Source: Xanthobacteraceae bacterium (lineage in GTDB: Bacteria > Pseudomonadota > Alphaproteobacteria > Rhizobiales > Xanthobacteraceae). From it: a stretch of 64,000 nucleotides of DNA. The notes beneath the pieces are model-generated. The model was not told where the DNA came from. It searched no databases and saw only the letters and a program-made list of their open reading frames with translations. The stretch lies in assembly GCA_029266425.1 (NCBI GenBank), contig JAQSWY010000003.1, positions 1 to 64,000 on the forward strand. The letters are read 5' to 3'. A program made the position numbers and the translations under genes. Positions 52,690 to 60,944 of the stretch are shown here, in pieces (the stretch's first letter is position 1; the number at the start of each line of letters is the position of its first letter).

Positions 52690-53874
52690 TTGCCAACACG
52701 TGCCATCGTCGTCGCCGGTGCCGGAATAGGCGGGCTTGCTGTCGCGCTGGCGGCAGCGCGCGCGGGCTACATCGTCACCGTGCTGGAGCGCGCCATCGAG
52801 CTGGAAGAGGCCGGCGCCGGCGTCCAGCTCGCCGCCAATGCCACGCGCTGCCTCGATTTTCTCGGGGTGCTGGACCGGCTGCGCAGCACCGCGGTACGTC
52901 CCGAAGCATTCCAGGTCATTGATGGGCGCAGCGGCGGGCGCCTCGCCGAGGCCCGTATGGGCCGGGACGCCCAGACGCGCTTCGGTGCCCCCTTCCTCGT
53001 CATCCACCGCGCCGATCTCCAGGCCGCGTTACTGGCAGCGGTGAAGGACGAGCCGACCATCGATCTGAGGCTCGGTCGCACGGTGGAGGAATTCGCCGTC
53101 CATGCCGGAATCGTCACCGTGCTGGCCAATCATGGCGGGGATACCGAGGAGCACCGGGCCCACGCGCTGATCGGTGCCGACGGCATCCGCTCCACGGTGC
53201 GCGACCGGCTCGGCGGACGGGGCGCGCCGGTGTTTCGCCATCGCGCCGCCTGGCGCGCCACCGTGGACACCGAAGAGCTGCCCGCGCGCTTCACCGAGCC
53301 GGTGGTCCGGCTGTTCCTCGGCCCCGACGCCCACATCGTCAGCTATCCGGTACGCGGCGGCGGTGCGGTCAATCTCGTCGCCATCACCACCGATCGCCGA
53401 CCTTCGCACGGCTGGGGCATCGGTGCCGCACCGGAAGAACTCGCCGCCCCCTTCGCCAGATGGCATGGCGAGGCGCGCACGATCATCGCCGCGCCGGAGC
53501 GCTGGCTGCGGTGGGCATTGTTCGATCTCGATCCGCTCACCAGGAGTTGGGGCAGCGGCCCGGTGACGCTGCTCGGCGATGCCGCGCACGCCATGCTGCC
53601 CTTCCTCGCCCAGGGCGCGGCGCAGGCGCTGGAAGATGCCTGCGTGCTCGGCATCACCCTCGGCGAGGCCGGCGATGACATCGCCGCCGCGCTCAGGGTC
53701 TATGAGCAGCGCCGCCTCGGCCGCGTCACCCGCGTGCAGCAGGCCGCCCGTACCGCCGACCGCATCTATCATCTCGGCGGCCCGGCCCGGCTCGCACGCG
53801 ATACGGTGCTGCGCGCCCGTTCCGGCGGCGCGCTGCTGGAACGCTATGGCTGGATCTATCGCTGGGGGCCGTGA
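52690..53874 (+). CDS. FAD-dependent monooxygenase (PHBH fold), TTG start
   Basis: 394 residues, starting at TTG 52690 with GAGG immediately upstream. No ATG fits before the FAD motif. FAD signatures: VAGAGIGGLAVALAAARAG, IHRADLQAALLAAV (DG region) and LLGDAAHAMLPFLAQGAAQA. This is the single-component aromatic hydroxylase shape of the salicylate 1-monooxygenase/3-hydroxybenzoate 6-hydroxylase group, using FAD and NAD(P)H. The aromatic substrate cannot be assigned. It is 11 nt from the zinc-finger gene and probably co-transcribed. Confidence 0.9.
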   Translation: MPTRAIVVAGAGIGGLAVALAAARAGYIVTVLERAIELEEAGAGVQLAANATRCLDFLGVLDRLRSTAVRPEAFQVIDGRSGGRLAEARMGRDAQTRFGAPFLVIHRADLQAALLAAVKDEPTIDLRLGRTVEEFAVHAGIVTVLANHGGDTEEHRAHALIGADGIRSTVRDRLGGRGAPVFRHRAAWRATVDTEELPARFTEPVVRLFLGPDAHIVSYPVRGGGAVNLVAITTDRRPSHGWGIGAAPEELAAPFARWHGEARTIIAAPERWLRWALFDLDPLTRSWGSGPVTLLGDAAHAMLPFLAQGAAQALEDACVLGITLGEAGDDIAAALRVYEQRRLGRVTRVQQAARTADRIYHLGGPARLARDTVLRARSGGALLERYGWIYRWGP

Positions 53875-53892
53875 GAAAGCGCCGGTGTATGC

Positions 53893-53919
53893 GGGCGGGA
53901 CAAGCCCGGCCCTGACAAC
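53893..53919. repeat. Partial family A repeat
   Basis: CGGGACAAGCCCGGCCCTGA matches the GGGACAAGCCCGGCCATGAC half of the elements at 29391 and 34077. A degenerate single arm. Confidence 0.5.
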
Positions 53920-54043
53920 GAAATAGGTGTCATCGGCGAACACGGATCAGCCTCCGAGGAGCCAGGAACATATAGAGAACATTTTCCTTGCGCCCTGAGC
54001 GGAATCATCCTTTCATCCGCCTCCCGATTGCGGAGACAGTGTC

Positions 54044-54589
54044 ATGGCGATCAGAGGCGGACCGCGCGCCGGCGAGCTGGGCGTGACCTTGATTGTGCGC
54101 GACGTAGCGGTAGCGGCGGAGTTCTATCGGGTCGTTCTCGGCGCCGAGGTGATCCGGCACCACGGATCAGGGCCCGAGGTCGACGCGGTGGAGATGCGGC
54201 TCGGCGAGGCCAGTCTCGTCGTGACCAGGGAGAACCCGCGCTACCGCGAGGCGCAGCGTCCGGACTGGCCATGCTCTCCCACCTCCGCGGGGGCCGCGAC
54301 ATCGTTCTTCACCGTCCACGTCACGGACGTTGACGCCGTGCTGGCGCGCGCCATCGCCATGGGCGCCTCGCCGCAGGCCCGCGGGGCGCGGCCGGAGGAC
54401 GTCTACTGGGGCGACCGCGTCGCGCAGTTCCACGATCCCTCGGGTCATGTCTGGCGTATCCAGACCCGGCTCGAGGGTAAGGAGCCCGACGATCTGCCGG
54501 CGCAGCTTGCTGCAGCGAAGGCAGGGTATCGCGGGAGCAATGCAGCGGCTGGTGCTAAACTACCACGTCATCCTGAGGTGCGAGCGTAG
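54044..54589 (+). CDS. VOC-family (glyoxalase-like) protein
   Basis: 181 residues, ATG 54044. VOC fold with beta-alpha-beta-beta-beta modules: LGVTLIVRDVAVAAEFYRVV, LGAEVIRHHG, and the second half FFTVHVTDVDAVLARAIAMG, WGDRVAQFHDPSGHVWRIQT. Metal ligands are likely Glu/His of the family. The substrate is unknown. The last six residues (HPEVRA) and the stop fall inside the family B repeat (54566-54680), so the 3' end was probably extended by insertion of that repeat. Confidence 0.85.
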   Translation: MAIRGGPRAGELGVTLIVRDVAVAAEFYRVVLGAEVIRHHGSGPEVDAVEMRLGEASLVVTRENPRYREAQRPDWPCSPTSAGAATSFFTVHVTDVDAVLARAIAMGASPQARGARPEDVYWGDRVAQFHDPSGHVWRIQTRLEGKEPDDLPAQLAAAKAGYRGSNAAAGAKLPRHPEVRA

Positions 54590-54680
54590 CGAGCCTCGAA
54601 GGATGCTGAAGCAGGACTACGAGCATCGGTAACGAGCATCCTTCGAGGCTCGGGCTTCGCCCGAGCACCTCAGGATGACG
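54566..54680. repeat. Intergenic palindromic repeat, family B, copy 1
   Basis: Left arm CGTCATCCTGAGGTGCGAGC and inverted right arm GGCTTCGCCCGAGCACCTCA, then GGATGACG. Inner arms CGAAGGATGCTGAAG / GCATCCTTCGAGG also pair. The related copy is at 60642-60755. Confidence 0.85.
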
Positions 54681-54711
54681 TGGGTTGATTAGCGAACGTG
54701 ACCCCGTCACC

Positions 54712-55512
54712 TCACCGCAACCGCGGCGCCGGCGCCCTGCCCTCCACCAGCAGCAGGTCGCTCTCGTCCTTGAGGTTCACGCCGGTGAGCTGGCGCACCA
54801 GCGCCTCCCTCAGCAGCCAGGCCAGCTTGAAGGCGGCATGCTCGTGCGACAGCCCCTCGCCGCGCACATTGGAGATGCAATTGCGCTCGGCGTCGCTGCG
54901 CCCGACCTTCGGTGCGAAGGTGAGATAGAGGCCGAGGCTGTCCGGCGAGGAGAGGCCCGGCCGCTCGCCGATCAGCACGGCAACGGCGCGTGCCTTGAAG
55001 AGCTCGCCCACCTCGTCGCCGAGCGCCACCCGCGCCTGGCTGGCAACGACGATTGGCGCGAGGCTCCACCCCGCCTCGGCAATCCAGCCCTTGAATGCGG
55101 CAAGGAATGGCACCGCCTGCACATGCACGGCGGTCGAGGACAGCCCGTCCGCCACGACGATGACGAGGTCGACCGGGCCGCCGTTCCGGACCTTCAGCAT
55201 GTCGCGGCTCTCCGCCGAGAGCTTCCGCCCGAGGTCCGGCCGGCGCAGATAGGCGTCGCGCGCCGGCGCGGCGGAGGCGACATGCAGCGTCTCCAGGCCA
55301 AGCCCGGCGACCCCCATTTCAACGGCATCGGCATCGAACTGGGTGTGCACCGCGTCGCGAGCCTGCGCATGGGCCAAGGCAAAGCGCAGCACCTCGCCGG
55401 TCGGCAGGCCGGAGCCGGCCCGTCCGAGCGCGATGCGCGCCGGCGTCATGCTCGCGAGCTTGCGCCAGGAATCCTTGAGCACGTAAGTGACGGCCGGCGT
55501 GTCGTCGCTCAT
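54712..55512 (-). CDS. eutC: Ethanolamine ammonia-lyase small subunit
   Basis: 266 residues. It forms the adenosylcobalamin enzyme with EutB, splitting ethanolamine to acetaldehyde and ammonia. EutC pattern: RIALGRAGSGLPTGEVLRFA near the N-terminus, VDLVIVVADGLSSTAVHVQA, VLIGERPGLSSPDSLGLYLT, and the CISNVRGEGLSHEHAAFKLA region of the cobalamin-binding domain. It overlaps eutB by 4 bp (ATGA), the normal coupling. No reactivase (eutA) or microcompartment genes adjoin. Confidence 0.96.
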   Translation of the reverse strand: MSDDTPAVTYVLKDSWRKLASMTPARIALGRAGSGLPTGEVLRFALAHAQARDAVHTQFDADAVEMGVAGLGLETLHVASAAPARDAYLRRPDLGRKLSAESRDMLKVRNGGPVDLVIVVADGLSSTAVHVQAVPFLAAFKGWIAEAGWSLAPIVVASQARVALGDEVGELFKARAVAVLIGERPGLSSPDSLGLYLTFAPKVGRSDAERNCISNVRGEGLSHEHAAFKLAWLLREALVRQLTGVNLKDESDLLLVEGRAPAPRLR

Positions 55513-56897
55513 GCGGCAAGGCCCTTGGCGGCGGCGAGCAGCGGATGGCCGGCGGTCTGCGGACGCAGCCGCCCGTCCGGCCCGGTGATGCCCATCTCCA
55601 TCAGCCAGGCCGCAAACTCCGGGGCCCGCTTCAGGCCAAGCACGTCGCGCAGATAAAGCTGATCGTGGAACGAGGTGGACTGATAGTTCAGCATCACGTC
55701 GTCCGCCCCGGGAATGCCCATGATGTAGGTGACACCCGCCGCGCCGAGCAGCGTCATCAGCGTGTCCATGTCGTCCTGGTCAGCCTCGGCATGGTTGGTG
55801 TAGCAGACGTCGCAGCCGAGCGGCACGCCCATCAGCTTGCCGCAGAAATGGTCCTCGAGGCCGGCGCGGATGATCTGCTTGCCGTCATAGAGATATTCCG
55901 GCCCGATGAAGCCGACGACCGTGTTCACCAGCAGGGGTTTGAACGGCCGGCACACCGCATAGGCGCGTGCCTCGATGGTCTGCTGGTCGACCCCGTGATG
56001 GGCGTTTGCGGAAAGCGCCGAGCCCTGCCCGGTCTCGAAATACATGACATTGTCGCCGACCGTGCCGCGTTTGAGCGACAGCGCCGCCTCGCGCCCTTCC
56101 TTGAGGATCGCGAGGTCGATGCCGAACGAGGCGTTAGCGGCCTGCGTCCCCGCCACCGACTGGAAGACAAGGTCGACCGGCACGCCGCGATTGATCACCT
56201 CCACCGAGGTGGTGACATGGGTGAGCAGGCAGCCCTGCGTCGGAATGGCGAAGCGGGCGATGATGTCGTCGACCAGCTTCAGCAGGTCGGTCAGCACCGG
56301 TATGCTGTCGGAGGCCGGATTGATGCCGATCACCGCATCGCCGCAGCCATAGAGCAGCCCGTCGAGGATCGAGGCGGTGATGCCGGCGGGGTCGTCGGTC
56401 GGGTGATTGGGCTGGAGCCGCACCGCCATGGTGCCGGGCAGACCGATGGTGTCGCGGAACCGCGTGACGACGCGGCATTTCCTGGCGACCGCGATCAGGT
56501 CCTGGTTGCGCATGATCTTGGAGGCGGCGGCGGCGATCTCCGGGGTGATGCCAGGCGCCAGTGCCGCGAGCGCCTCCGGCGTCGCCGCATCCGACAGCAG
56601 GAAGTCGCGGAAATCGCCCACGTTCATATGAACGATCGGCCGGAACGCCGCCGCATCATGGGTGTCGATGATGAGGCGGGTCACCTCGTCGGTCTCATAG
56701 GGCACGAGTGCTTCGGTGAGGAAGGTCTCGAGCGGCACATCGGCGAGGCACATGCGGGCGGCGACATTCTCTTCCGCCGAGGTCGCGGCGATACCCGCCA
56801 GCATGTCGCCGGAGCGCAGCGGCGTCGCCTTGGCCATCAATTCCTTCAGGTCGGCGAAGACGTAGCTGCGTGGTCCGATCACGTGCCGATACGCCAT
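55509..56897 (-). CDS. eutB: Ethanolamine ammonia-lyase large subunit
   Basis: 462 residues, close to the usual about 455-465. ATG 56897, with GAGG upstream. It carries the substrate-binding TIM barrel: FRDTIGLPGTMAVRLQPNHP, DGLLYGCGDAVIGINPASDS, FQSVAGTQAANASFGIDLAI, ARAYAVCRPFKPLLVNTVVG and CDVCYTNHAEADQDDMDTLM are typical of EutB. It sits directly before eutC in a two-gene operon, divergent from the esterase gene at 57132. Confidence 0.97.
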   Translation of the reverse strand: MAYRHVIGPRSYVFADLKELMAKATPLRSGDMLAGIAATSAEENVAARMCLADVPLETFLTEALVPYETDEVTRLIIDTHDAAAFRPIVHMNVGDFRDFLLSDAATPEALAALAPGITPEIAAAASKIMRNQDLIAVARKCRVVTRFRDTIGLPGTMAVRLQPNHPTDDPAGITASILDGLLYGCGDAVIGINPASDSIPVLTDLLKLVDDIIARFAIPTQGCLLTHVTTSVEVINRGVPVDLVFQSVAGTQAANASFGIDLAILKEGREAALSLKRGTVGDNVMYFETGQGSALSANAHHGVDQQTIEARAYAVCRPFKPLLVNTVVGFIGPEYLYDGKQIIRAGLEDHFCGKLMGVPLGCDVCYTNHAEADQDDMDTLMTLLGAAGVTYIMGIPGADDVMLNYQSTSFHDQLYLRDVLGLKRAPEFAAWLMEMGITGPDGRLRPQTAGHPLLAAAKGLAA

Positions 56898-57131
56898 GGC
56901 ATCCTCGCTGCGGCCGCCTTGCCCGAAACTCCGGCATGCCGCGATACAGGCATTCTAGGACAGGCACGGCGCGTGCCAAGTCCGGCTTTAGCGAAGCCCT
57001 GCCCCGGCTTTGGCAAAGCTCTTGTCCGGCTCAAGTAAGGCTCCAGCGTTGCCATAGCGACGCTTCGCCGGCTGGACGCCGCCCGCCGGGCCCGCTACCA
57101 CGCCGGCCGAATTGAACGGCGCGGAGCGACA

Positions 57132-57875
57132 ATGGCCACCTTCATCCTCATCCATGGCTCCTGGCACTGGGGCGGCTGCTTCGTGAAGGTGGCGAACATT
57201 CTCGGCGCGAATGGCCATGCGGTCATAACGCCCGACCTCACCAGCCACGGCTTCGACCCGACGCCGACCCATGCGGTAACCGAAATCGCGACCTATGCCG
57301 CGCCAGTGCGTGCGGCACTGGAGCGGGTAGACGGCAAGGCAATCCTGGTCGGTCACAGCGTCGGCGGCGCCACCTGCACCTGGCTCGGCGAGGAGATGCC
57401 GGCGAAGATCGCCGCGCTGGTCTATCTCACCGGCTTCATGGCGCCGGCCGGCAAGACCGCTCGCGACTTCGTCATGAACCCGACCTATCTGAAGGACCCG
57501 GCCATCGTCGAAAGCCAGGGCATGCTGCGGCTCGGCAAGGAAGGACTCGGCCTCGACCTTTCCAAGCACGAGTTGATCGCCCGCTCGCTGTTCTCCGACT
57601 GCTCAGCCCACGACATCAAGGTGGCGCTGGCGAACCTCGTGCGCGTCACCCCGCACGCCCCCTTCACCGCCATCTCGCCGATCACCAATGGGCGCTACGG
57701 CAAGCTGCCGCGGCATTATATCGAGTGCCTTGAGGATCGCGGCCTGCCGCTCGCCGTGCAGCGCGAGATGCAGGCGGCGGTGCCCGGCGCCACTGTGCAT
57801 CAATTGAAGACCGGCCACTCGCCTTTCCTCAGCGCACCGGACAAGGTGGCCGAAATCCTGATGAGCATCGCCTGA
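57132..57875 (+). CDS. Alpha/beta hydrolase, methyl-esterase-like
   Basis: 247 residues, ATG 57132 with GGAG 6 nt upstream. Small single-domain esterase of the salicylate/hydroxynitrile-lyase-like group: TFILIHGSWHWGGCFVKVAN, VITPDLTSHGFDP, nucleophile Ser76 (LVGHSVGGATCTWL), and a late His in TGHSPFLSAP. No signal peptide. The racemase gene follows 9 nt after the stop, so the two form an operon; a shared amino-acid-derived substrate is possible but unproven. Confidence 0.87.
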   Translation: MATFILIHGSWHWGGCFVKVANILGANGHAVITPDLTSHGFDPTPTHAVTEIATYAAPVRAALERVDGKAILVGHSVGGATCTWLGEEMPAKIAALVYLTGFMAPAGKTARDFVMNPTYLKDPAIVESQGMLRLGKEGLGLDLSKHELIARSLFSDCSAHDIKVALANLVRVTPHAPFTAISPITNGRYGKLPRHYIECLEDRGLPLAVQREMQAAVPGATVHQLKTGHSPFLSAPDKVAEILMSIA

Positions 57876-57884
57876 GGGGCGCCC

Positions 57885-58580
57885 ATGAAGGTCATCGGCC
57901 TGATCGGCGGCATGAGCTGGGAAAGCTCGGCGCATTATTACCGCATCATCAACCAGGAGACGCGCGAGCGGCTCGGCGCCGTGCATTCGGCGCGCAGCCT
58001 GATGTGGTCGGTCGATTTCGGCGAGATCGAGCGCCTGCAGCATGACGGCCGCTGGGAGGAGTTGACCGCCGAGATGATCGACGCCGCGCAGCGGTTGGAA
58101 CGCGGCGGCGCGGATTTCATCGTGCTCTGCACCAACACCATGCACCGCATGGCCGGCGAGATCGAAGCCGCGGTCGCCATCCCGCTGCTGCACATCGCCG
58201 ACCCGACCGCCGAGCGGATCAAGGCCGCGGGCTTCACCAGGATTGGCCTGCTCGGCACCGCCTTCACCATGGAGCAGGATTTCTACAAGGGCCGGCTCAC
58301 GGAGAAGCACAGCCTCGACGTGCTGGTGCCGGACGCGGACGACCGGCGCATAGTGCATGAGGTCATCTACAAGGAACTGGTGGCCGGCGTGGTCCGCGAG
58401 GACTCCCGCGACGCCTATCGCGCCGTCATCGCCCGGCTCATCGAGCGCGGCGCGGAGGCGATCATCCTCGGCTGCACCGAGATCATGCTGCTGGTGAGCG
58501 CGGAAGACAGTGCCGTGCCGCTGTTCGACACGACAGAGATCCACGCGGTGGCGGCGGTGGATCGGGCGCTGGCGGGCTGA
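57885..58580 (+). CDS. Aspartate/glutamate racemase family protein
   Basis: 231 residues. Cofactor-free racemase fold with both catalytic Cys: Cys82 (VLCTNTMHRM) and Cys197 (ILGCTEIMLL). The N-terminal GLIGGMSWESSAHYYRIINQ is the YgeA-type signature, so it is probably an amino acid racemase of broad specificity rather than cell-wall MurI. Cytoplasmic. It is probably co-transcribed with the esterase gene upstream; 93 bp separate it from the DMT transporter gene. Confidence 0.92.
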   Translation: MKVIGLIGGMSWESSAHYYRIINQETRERLGAVHSARSLMWSVDFGEIERLQHDGRWEELTAEMIDAAQRLERGGADFIVLCTNTMHRMAGEIEAAVAIPLLHIADPTAERIKAAGFTRIGLLGTAFTMEQDFYKGRLTEKHSLDVLVPDADDRRIVHEVIYKELVAGVVREDSRDAYRAVIARLIERGAEAIILGCTEIMLLVSAEDSAVPLFDTTEIHAVAAVDRALAG

Positions 58581-58673
58581 CCATCGGAGTTCTTCATACA
58601 CCCCATGAATACATCTCGTTTCCCGATCGATCGTTGACGGATTATAAGGCGCCGCACAATCAAGGAGCGTGCC

Positions 58674-59633
58674 ATGACCTCCGCGACCACGACGAACGCC
58701 TCGCGCACTTTCCTGCCGCTGCCGGTACTGGTGGCGCTGTTCTGCGTGCTGTGGTCTTCGGCGTTTGCGGGGGCGAAGCTGGCTTTGCTGGACTGCCCGC
58801 CGCTGCTGCTGCTCTCGTTCCGCCTGCTGCTCGCCGGCGGCATCATGCTGGGGCTGGCCTGGGCCATCGACGGGCGGCCCACCATGCGCCGTCGCGATTT
58901 CCTGGCGCTGCTCTTCATCGGCGTACTGAACAATGCGGTCTATCTCGGCTTCAACTGGACGGCGCTGACCTTCACCTCCTCCGCCTACACTGCCGTATTG
59001 ACCAGCTGCCTGCCTCTGATCGTCGCGCTCGCTGCCGGACCATTGCTGGGCGAGAAGCTGAACCTTGCCAAATGGTTCGGCATCATGCTCGGTCTCCTCG
59101 GCGTCGTCATCGTGCTGCGCTCGCGGCTCGAGGGCGGGCACGAAAGCCTCACCGGCACCCTGCTGGTCGGCGTCGGCGTCACCGCGCTTTCCGCCGGCAC
59201 GCTGGCCTTCAAATATTTCGCGCCCCGCGGCGGGGTGTGGACCGGCACCGCCATACAGGGCCTCGCCGGCGGCGTGGTGCTCGCCCCGTTCGCGCTCGCC
59301 AGCGAGAGCCTCGCGGATGTGCACGTCACGGTGAACCTGATCGGCGGTCTCGCCTTCCTGGTCGTCGGCGTGTCGATCGGCGGCTATGGGCTGTGGTTCT
59401 ATCTGCTCACGCGCTCCAGCGCGACGGCGGCCTCCAGCCTGCACTTCCTGATGCCGCCGCTCGGCCTGTTCTTCGGCTGGCTGCTGCTGGGCGAGGCGGT
59501 GCCGCCGCTCGACATACTCGGCATCGTCCCGATCGCGCTCGGCATCTGGCTGGTGACGCGCCCAAGCCGGGCTGCCACCAGGCCGGTTCAGGCGGAGACA
59601 GCGGCGCCCTGCATCTCCGCGAGCAATTCGTAG
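58674..59633 (+). CDS. DMT-superfamily (EamA) transporter
   Basis: 319 residues, ATG 58674 with AAGGAG 6 nt upstream. Ten membrane helices in two EamA halves (about 15-150 and 165-305), for example LVALFCVLWSSAFAGAKLAL and FLMPPLGLFFGWLLLGEAVP. EamA proteins export metabolites such as amino acids or nucleobases across the inner membrane. Its 3' end overlaps the convergent luciferase-like gene by 46 bp (59588-59633). The preceding racemase might make the exported compound, which is speculation. Confidence 0.92.
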   Translation: MTSATTTNASRTFLPLPVLVALFCVLWSSAFAGAKLALLDCPPLLLLSFRLLLAGGIMLGLAWAIDGRPTMRRRDFLALLFIGVLNNAVYLGFNWTALTFTSSAYTAVLTSCLPLIVALAAGPLLGEKLNLAKWFGIMLGLLGVVIVLRSRLEGGHESLTGTLLVGVGVTALSAGTLAFKYFAPRGGVWTGTAIQGLAGGVVLAPFALASESLADVHVTVNLIGGLAFLVVGVSIGGYGLWFYLLTRSSATAASSLHFLMPPLGLFFGWLLLGEAVPPLDILGIVPIALGIWLVTRPSRAATRPVQAETAAPCISASNS

Positions 59634-60637
59634 GAGCGCTGCTTCGCCGCGAAATCGTGGATGTGCGAGGTGATCATCAGTTCGTCGGCCTGCGTCTCCT
59701 CCACCATGCGCTCCAGCGCTTCCGCGACACGGGCCGGTGAGCCGACGATCAGCTTGTCGCGGTTGCGGCGGATGTAGACGCGGTCGGCCTCCGTATAAGG
59801 ATAGGCCGCCGCCTCTTCCGGTGACGGGATCGGCCCGTAATCCCCCCTCGCCCGCTTCAGATGCGCGAGATCGGCACTGGAGGCGAGACGCTCCGCCTCC
59901 TCGTCGCTCTCGGCGCAGATGACGGCGAGAGCCAATATGGCGTGGGGCTTCGCCAGCCGGTCGGAAGGCTGGAAGCCGTCGCGATAGGCCAGCATGGCGT
60001 CCATCGCATCGTGGGTGGCGAAATGATGGGCAAAGGCGAAGCCGACCCCGATCTGCGCCGCCAGCCGTCCGCCATAGCCGCTGGAGCCGAGCATCCAGAT
60101 CGGCGGCAGCTTCACGTCGACCGGCATCACCTGGATCTTGCGGAACGGATGGTCCGCCGGCCAATCGCCGGTGTCGAACGCCATCAGCTCCTTCAGCCGG
60201 TCGAGGAAATCCTCGCCGGGATCAGCGTCCTGCCGGCGCCGCAGCGCGATCGAGGCGAGTTGGTCGGTGCCCGGCGCGCGGCCGAGCCCGAGATCGATGC
60301 GGCCGGGGAACAGCCCCTCCAGCACCTTGAATCGCTCAGCCACCATCAGGGGCGCATGGTTCGGCAGCATGACACCGCCGGCGCCGACCCGCATGCGTTC
60401 CGTCGCCGCCGCGATCTGGCCGATCATGATGTCCGGTGCGCCGGAGGCCACCGAGGGCAGATTGTGATGCTCTGCCACCCAGAAGCGGGTGTAGCCCAGC
60501 CGGTCGGTGAGGCGGGCAAGCTCGATGGTGTTGCGCAGCGCCTGCGGGCCGCTGCTGCCGGACGAGACGAAGGACAGGTCGAGCACGGAGAGCGGAATCG
60601 GGCGAAGCGCTGTCATGGAAGTGAGGGCCTGTTTCAT
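59588..60637 (-). CDS. Luciferase-like flavin-dependent monooxygenase
   Basis: 349 residues from ATG 60637 (GAGG about 5 nt upstream); a second Met seven codons later (60616) is an alternative. TIM-barrel LLM class: VLDLSFVSSGSSGPQALRNT, LARLTDRLGYTRFWVAEHHN, VGAGGVMLPNHAPLMVAERF, FPGRIDLGLGRAPGTDQLAS. This subgroup uses reduced FMN from a partner and oxygen. Substrate unknown. A longer open frame upstream runs through the family B repeat (60642-60755) and is not protein-coding. The gene overlaps the convergent DMT gene at its 3' end. Confidence 0.92.
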   Translation of the reverse strand: MKQALTSMTALRPIPLSVLDLSFVSSGSSGPQALRNTIELARLTDRLGYTRFWVAEHHNLPSVASGAPDIMIGQIAAATERMRVGAGGVMLPNHAPLMVAERFKVLEGLFPGRIDLGLGRAPGTDQLASIALRRRQDADPGEDFLDRLKELMAFDTGDWPADHPFRKIQVMPVDVKLPPIWMLGSSGYGGRLAAQIGVGFAFAHHFATHDAMDAMLAYRDGFQPSDRLAKPHAILALAVICAESDEEAERLASSADLAHLKRARGDYGPIPSPEEAAAYPYTEADRVYIRRNRDKLIVGSPARVAEALERMVEETQADELMITSHIHDFAAKQRSYELLAEMQGAAVSA

Positions 60638-60641
60638 TGCA

Positions 60642-60755
60642 CCCTCATCCTGCGGCGCGAGCGCAGCGAGCCTCGAAGGATGCTCATTGGGCGCCTTCGC
60701 CCTCACGCGAGCATCCTTCGAGGCTTGGGCTTTGCCCAAGCACCTCAGGATCAGG
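60642..60755. repeat. Intergenic palindromic repeat, family B, copy 2
   Basis: Opens CCTCATCCTGCGGCGCGAGC and ends GCCCAAGCACCTCAGGATCA; CGAAGGATGCTCA pairs with GCATCCTTCGAGG. It lies immediately upstream of the LLM start, so it is in that gene's promoter/leader. Confidence 0.85.
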
Positions 60756-60844
60756 TGGCTCCCTGGCGGGAGCGAGTTCTCGGTCATTGGTGAGGTAGTC
60801 ACGCAATTCTATCGCGCAAGATAGAATCCAGGAGACCCATTGAG

Positions 60845-60928
60845 GTTGCGACGATCAATATTGACGGGTTGCACCTCACTGCATATGGGTTGCGCCCATA
60901 GCTTTGCGGCATAGATATCAAGCGCAAC
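60845..60928. promoter_or_regulatory. Putative PutA operator array upstream of putA
   Basis: Four PutA-type hexamers in 84 bp: GTTGCG (60845), GTTGCA (60868), GTTGCG (60889) and inverted CGCAAC (60923-60928). The first three are spaced 23 and 21 bp, two helical turns apart. The enterobacterial PutA repressor recognises GTTGCA. The array ends 16 bp before the putA start, and the encoded PutA has a ribbon-helix-helix domain, so autorepression is likely. Confidence 0.6.
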
Positions 60929-60944
60929 CTAGCGGGAGACGGGC

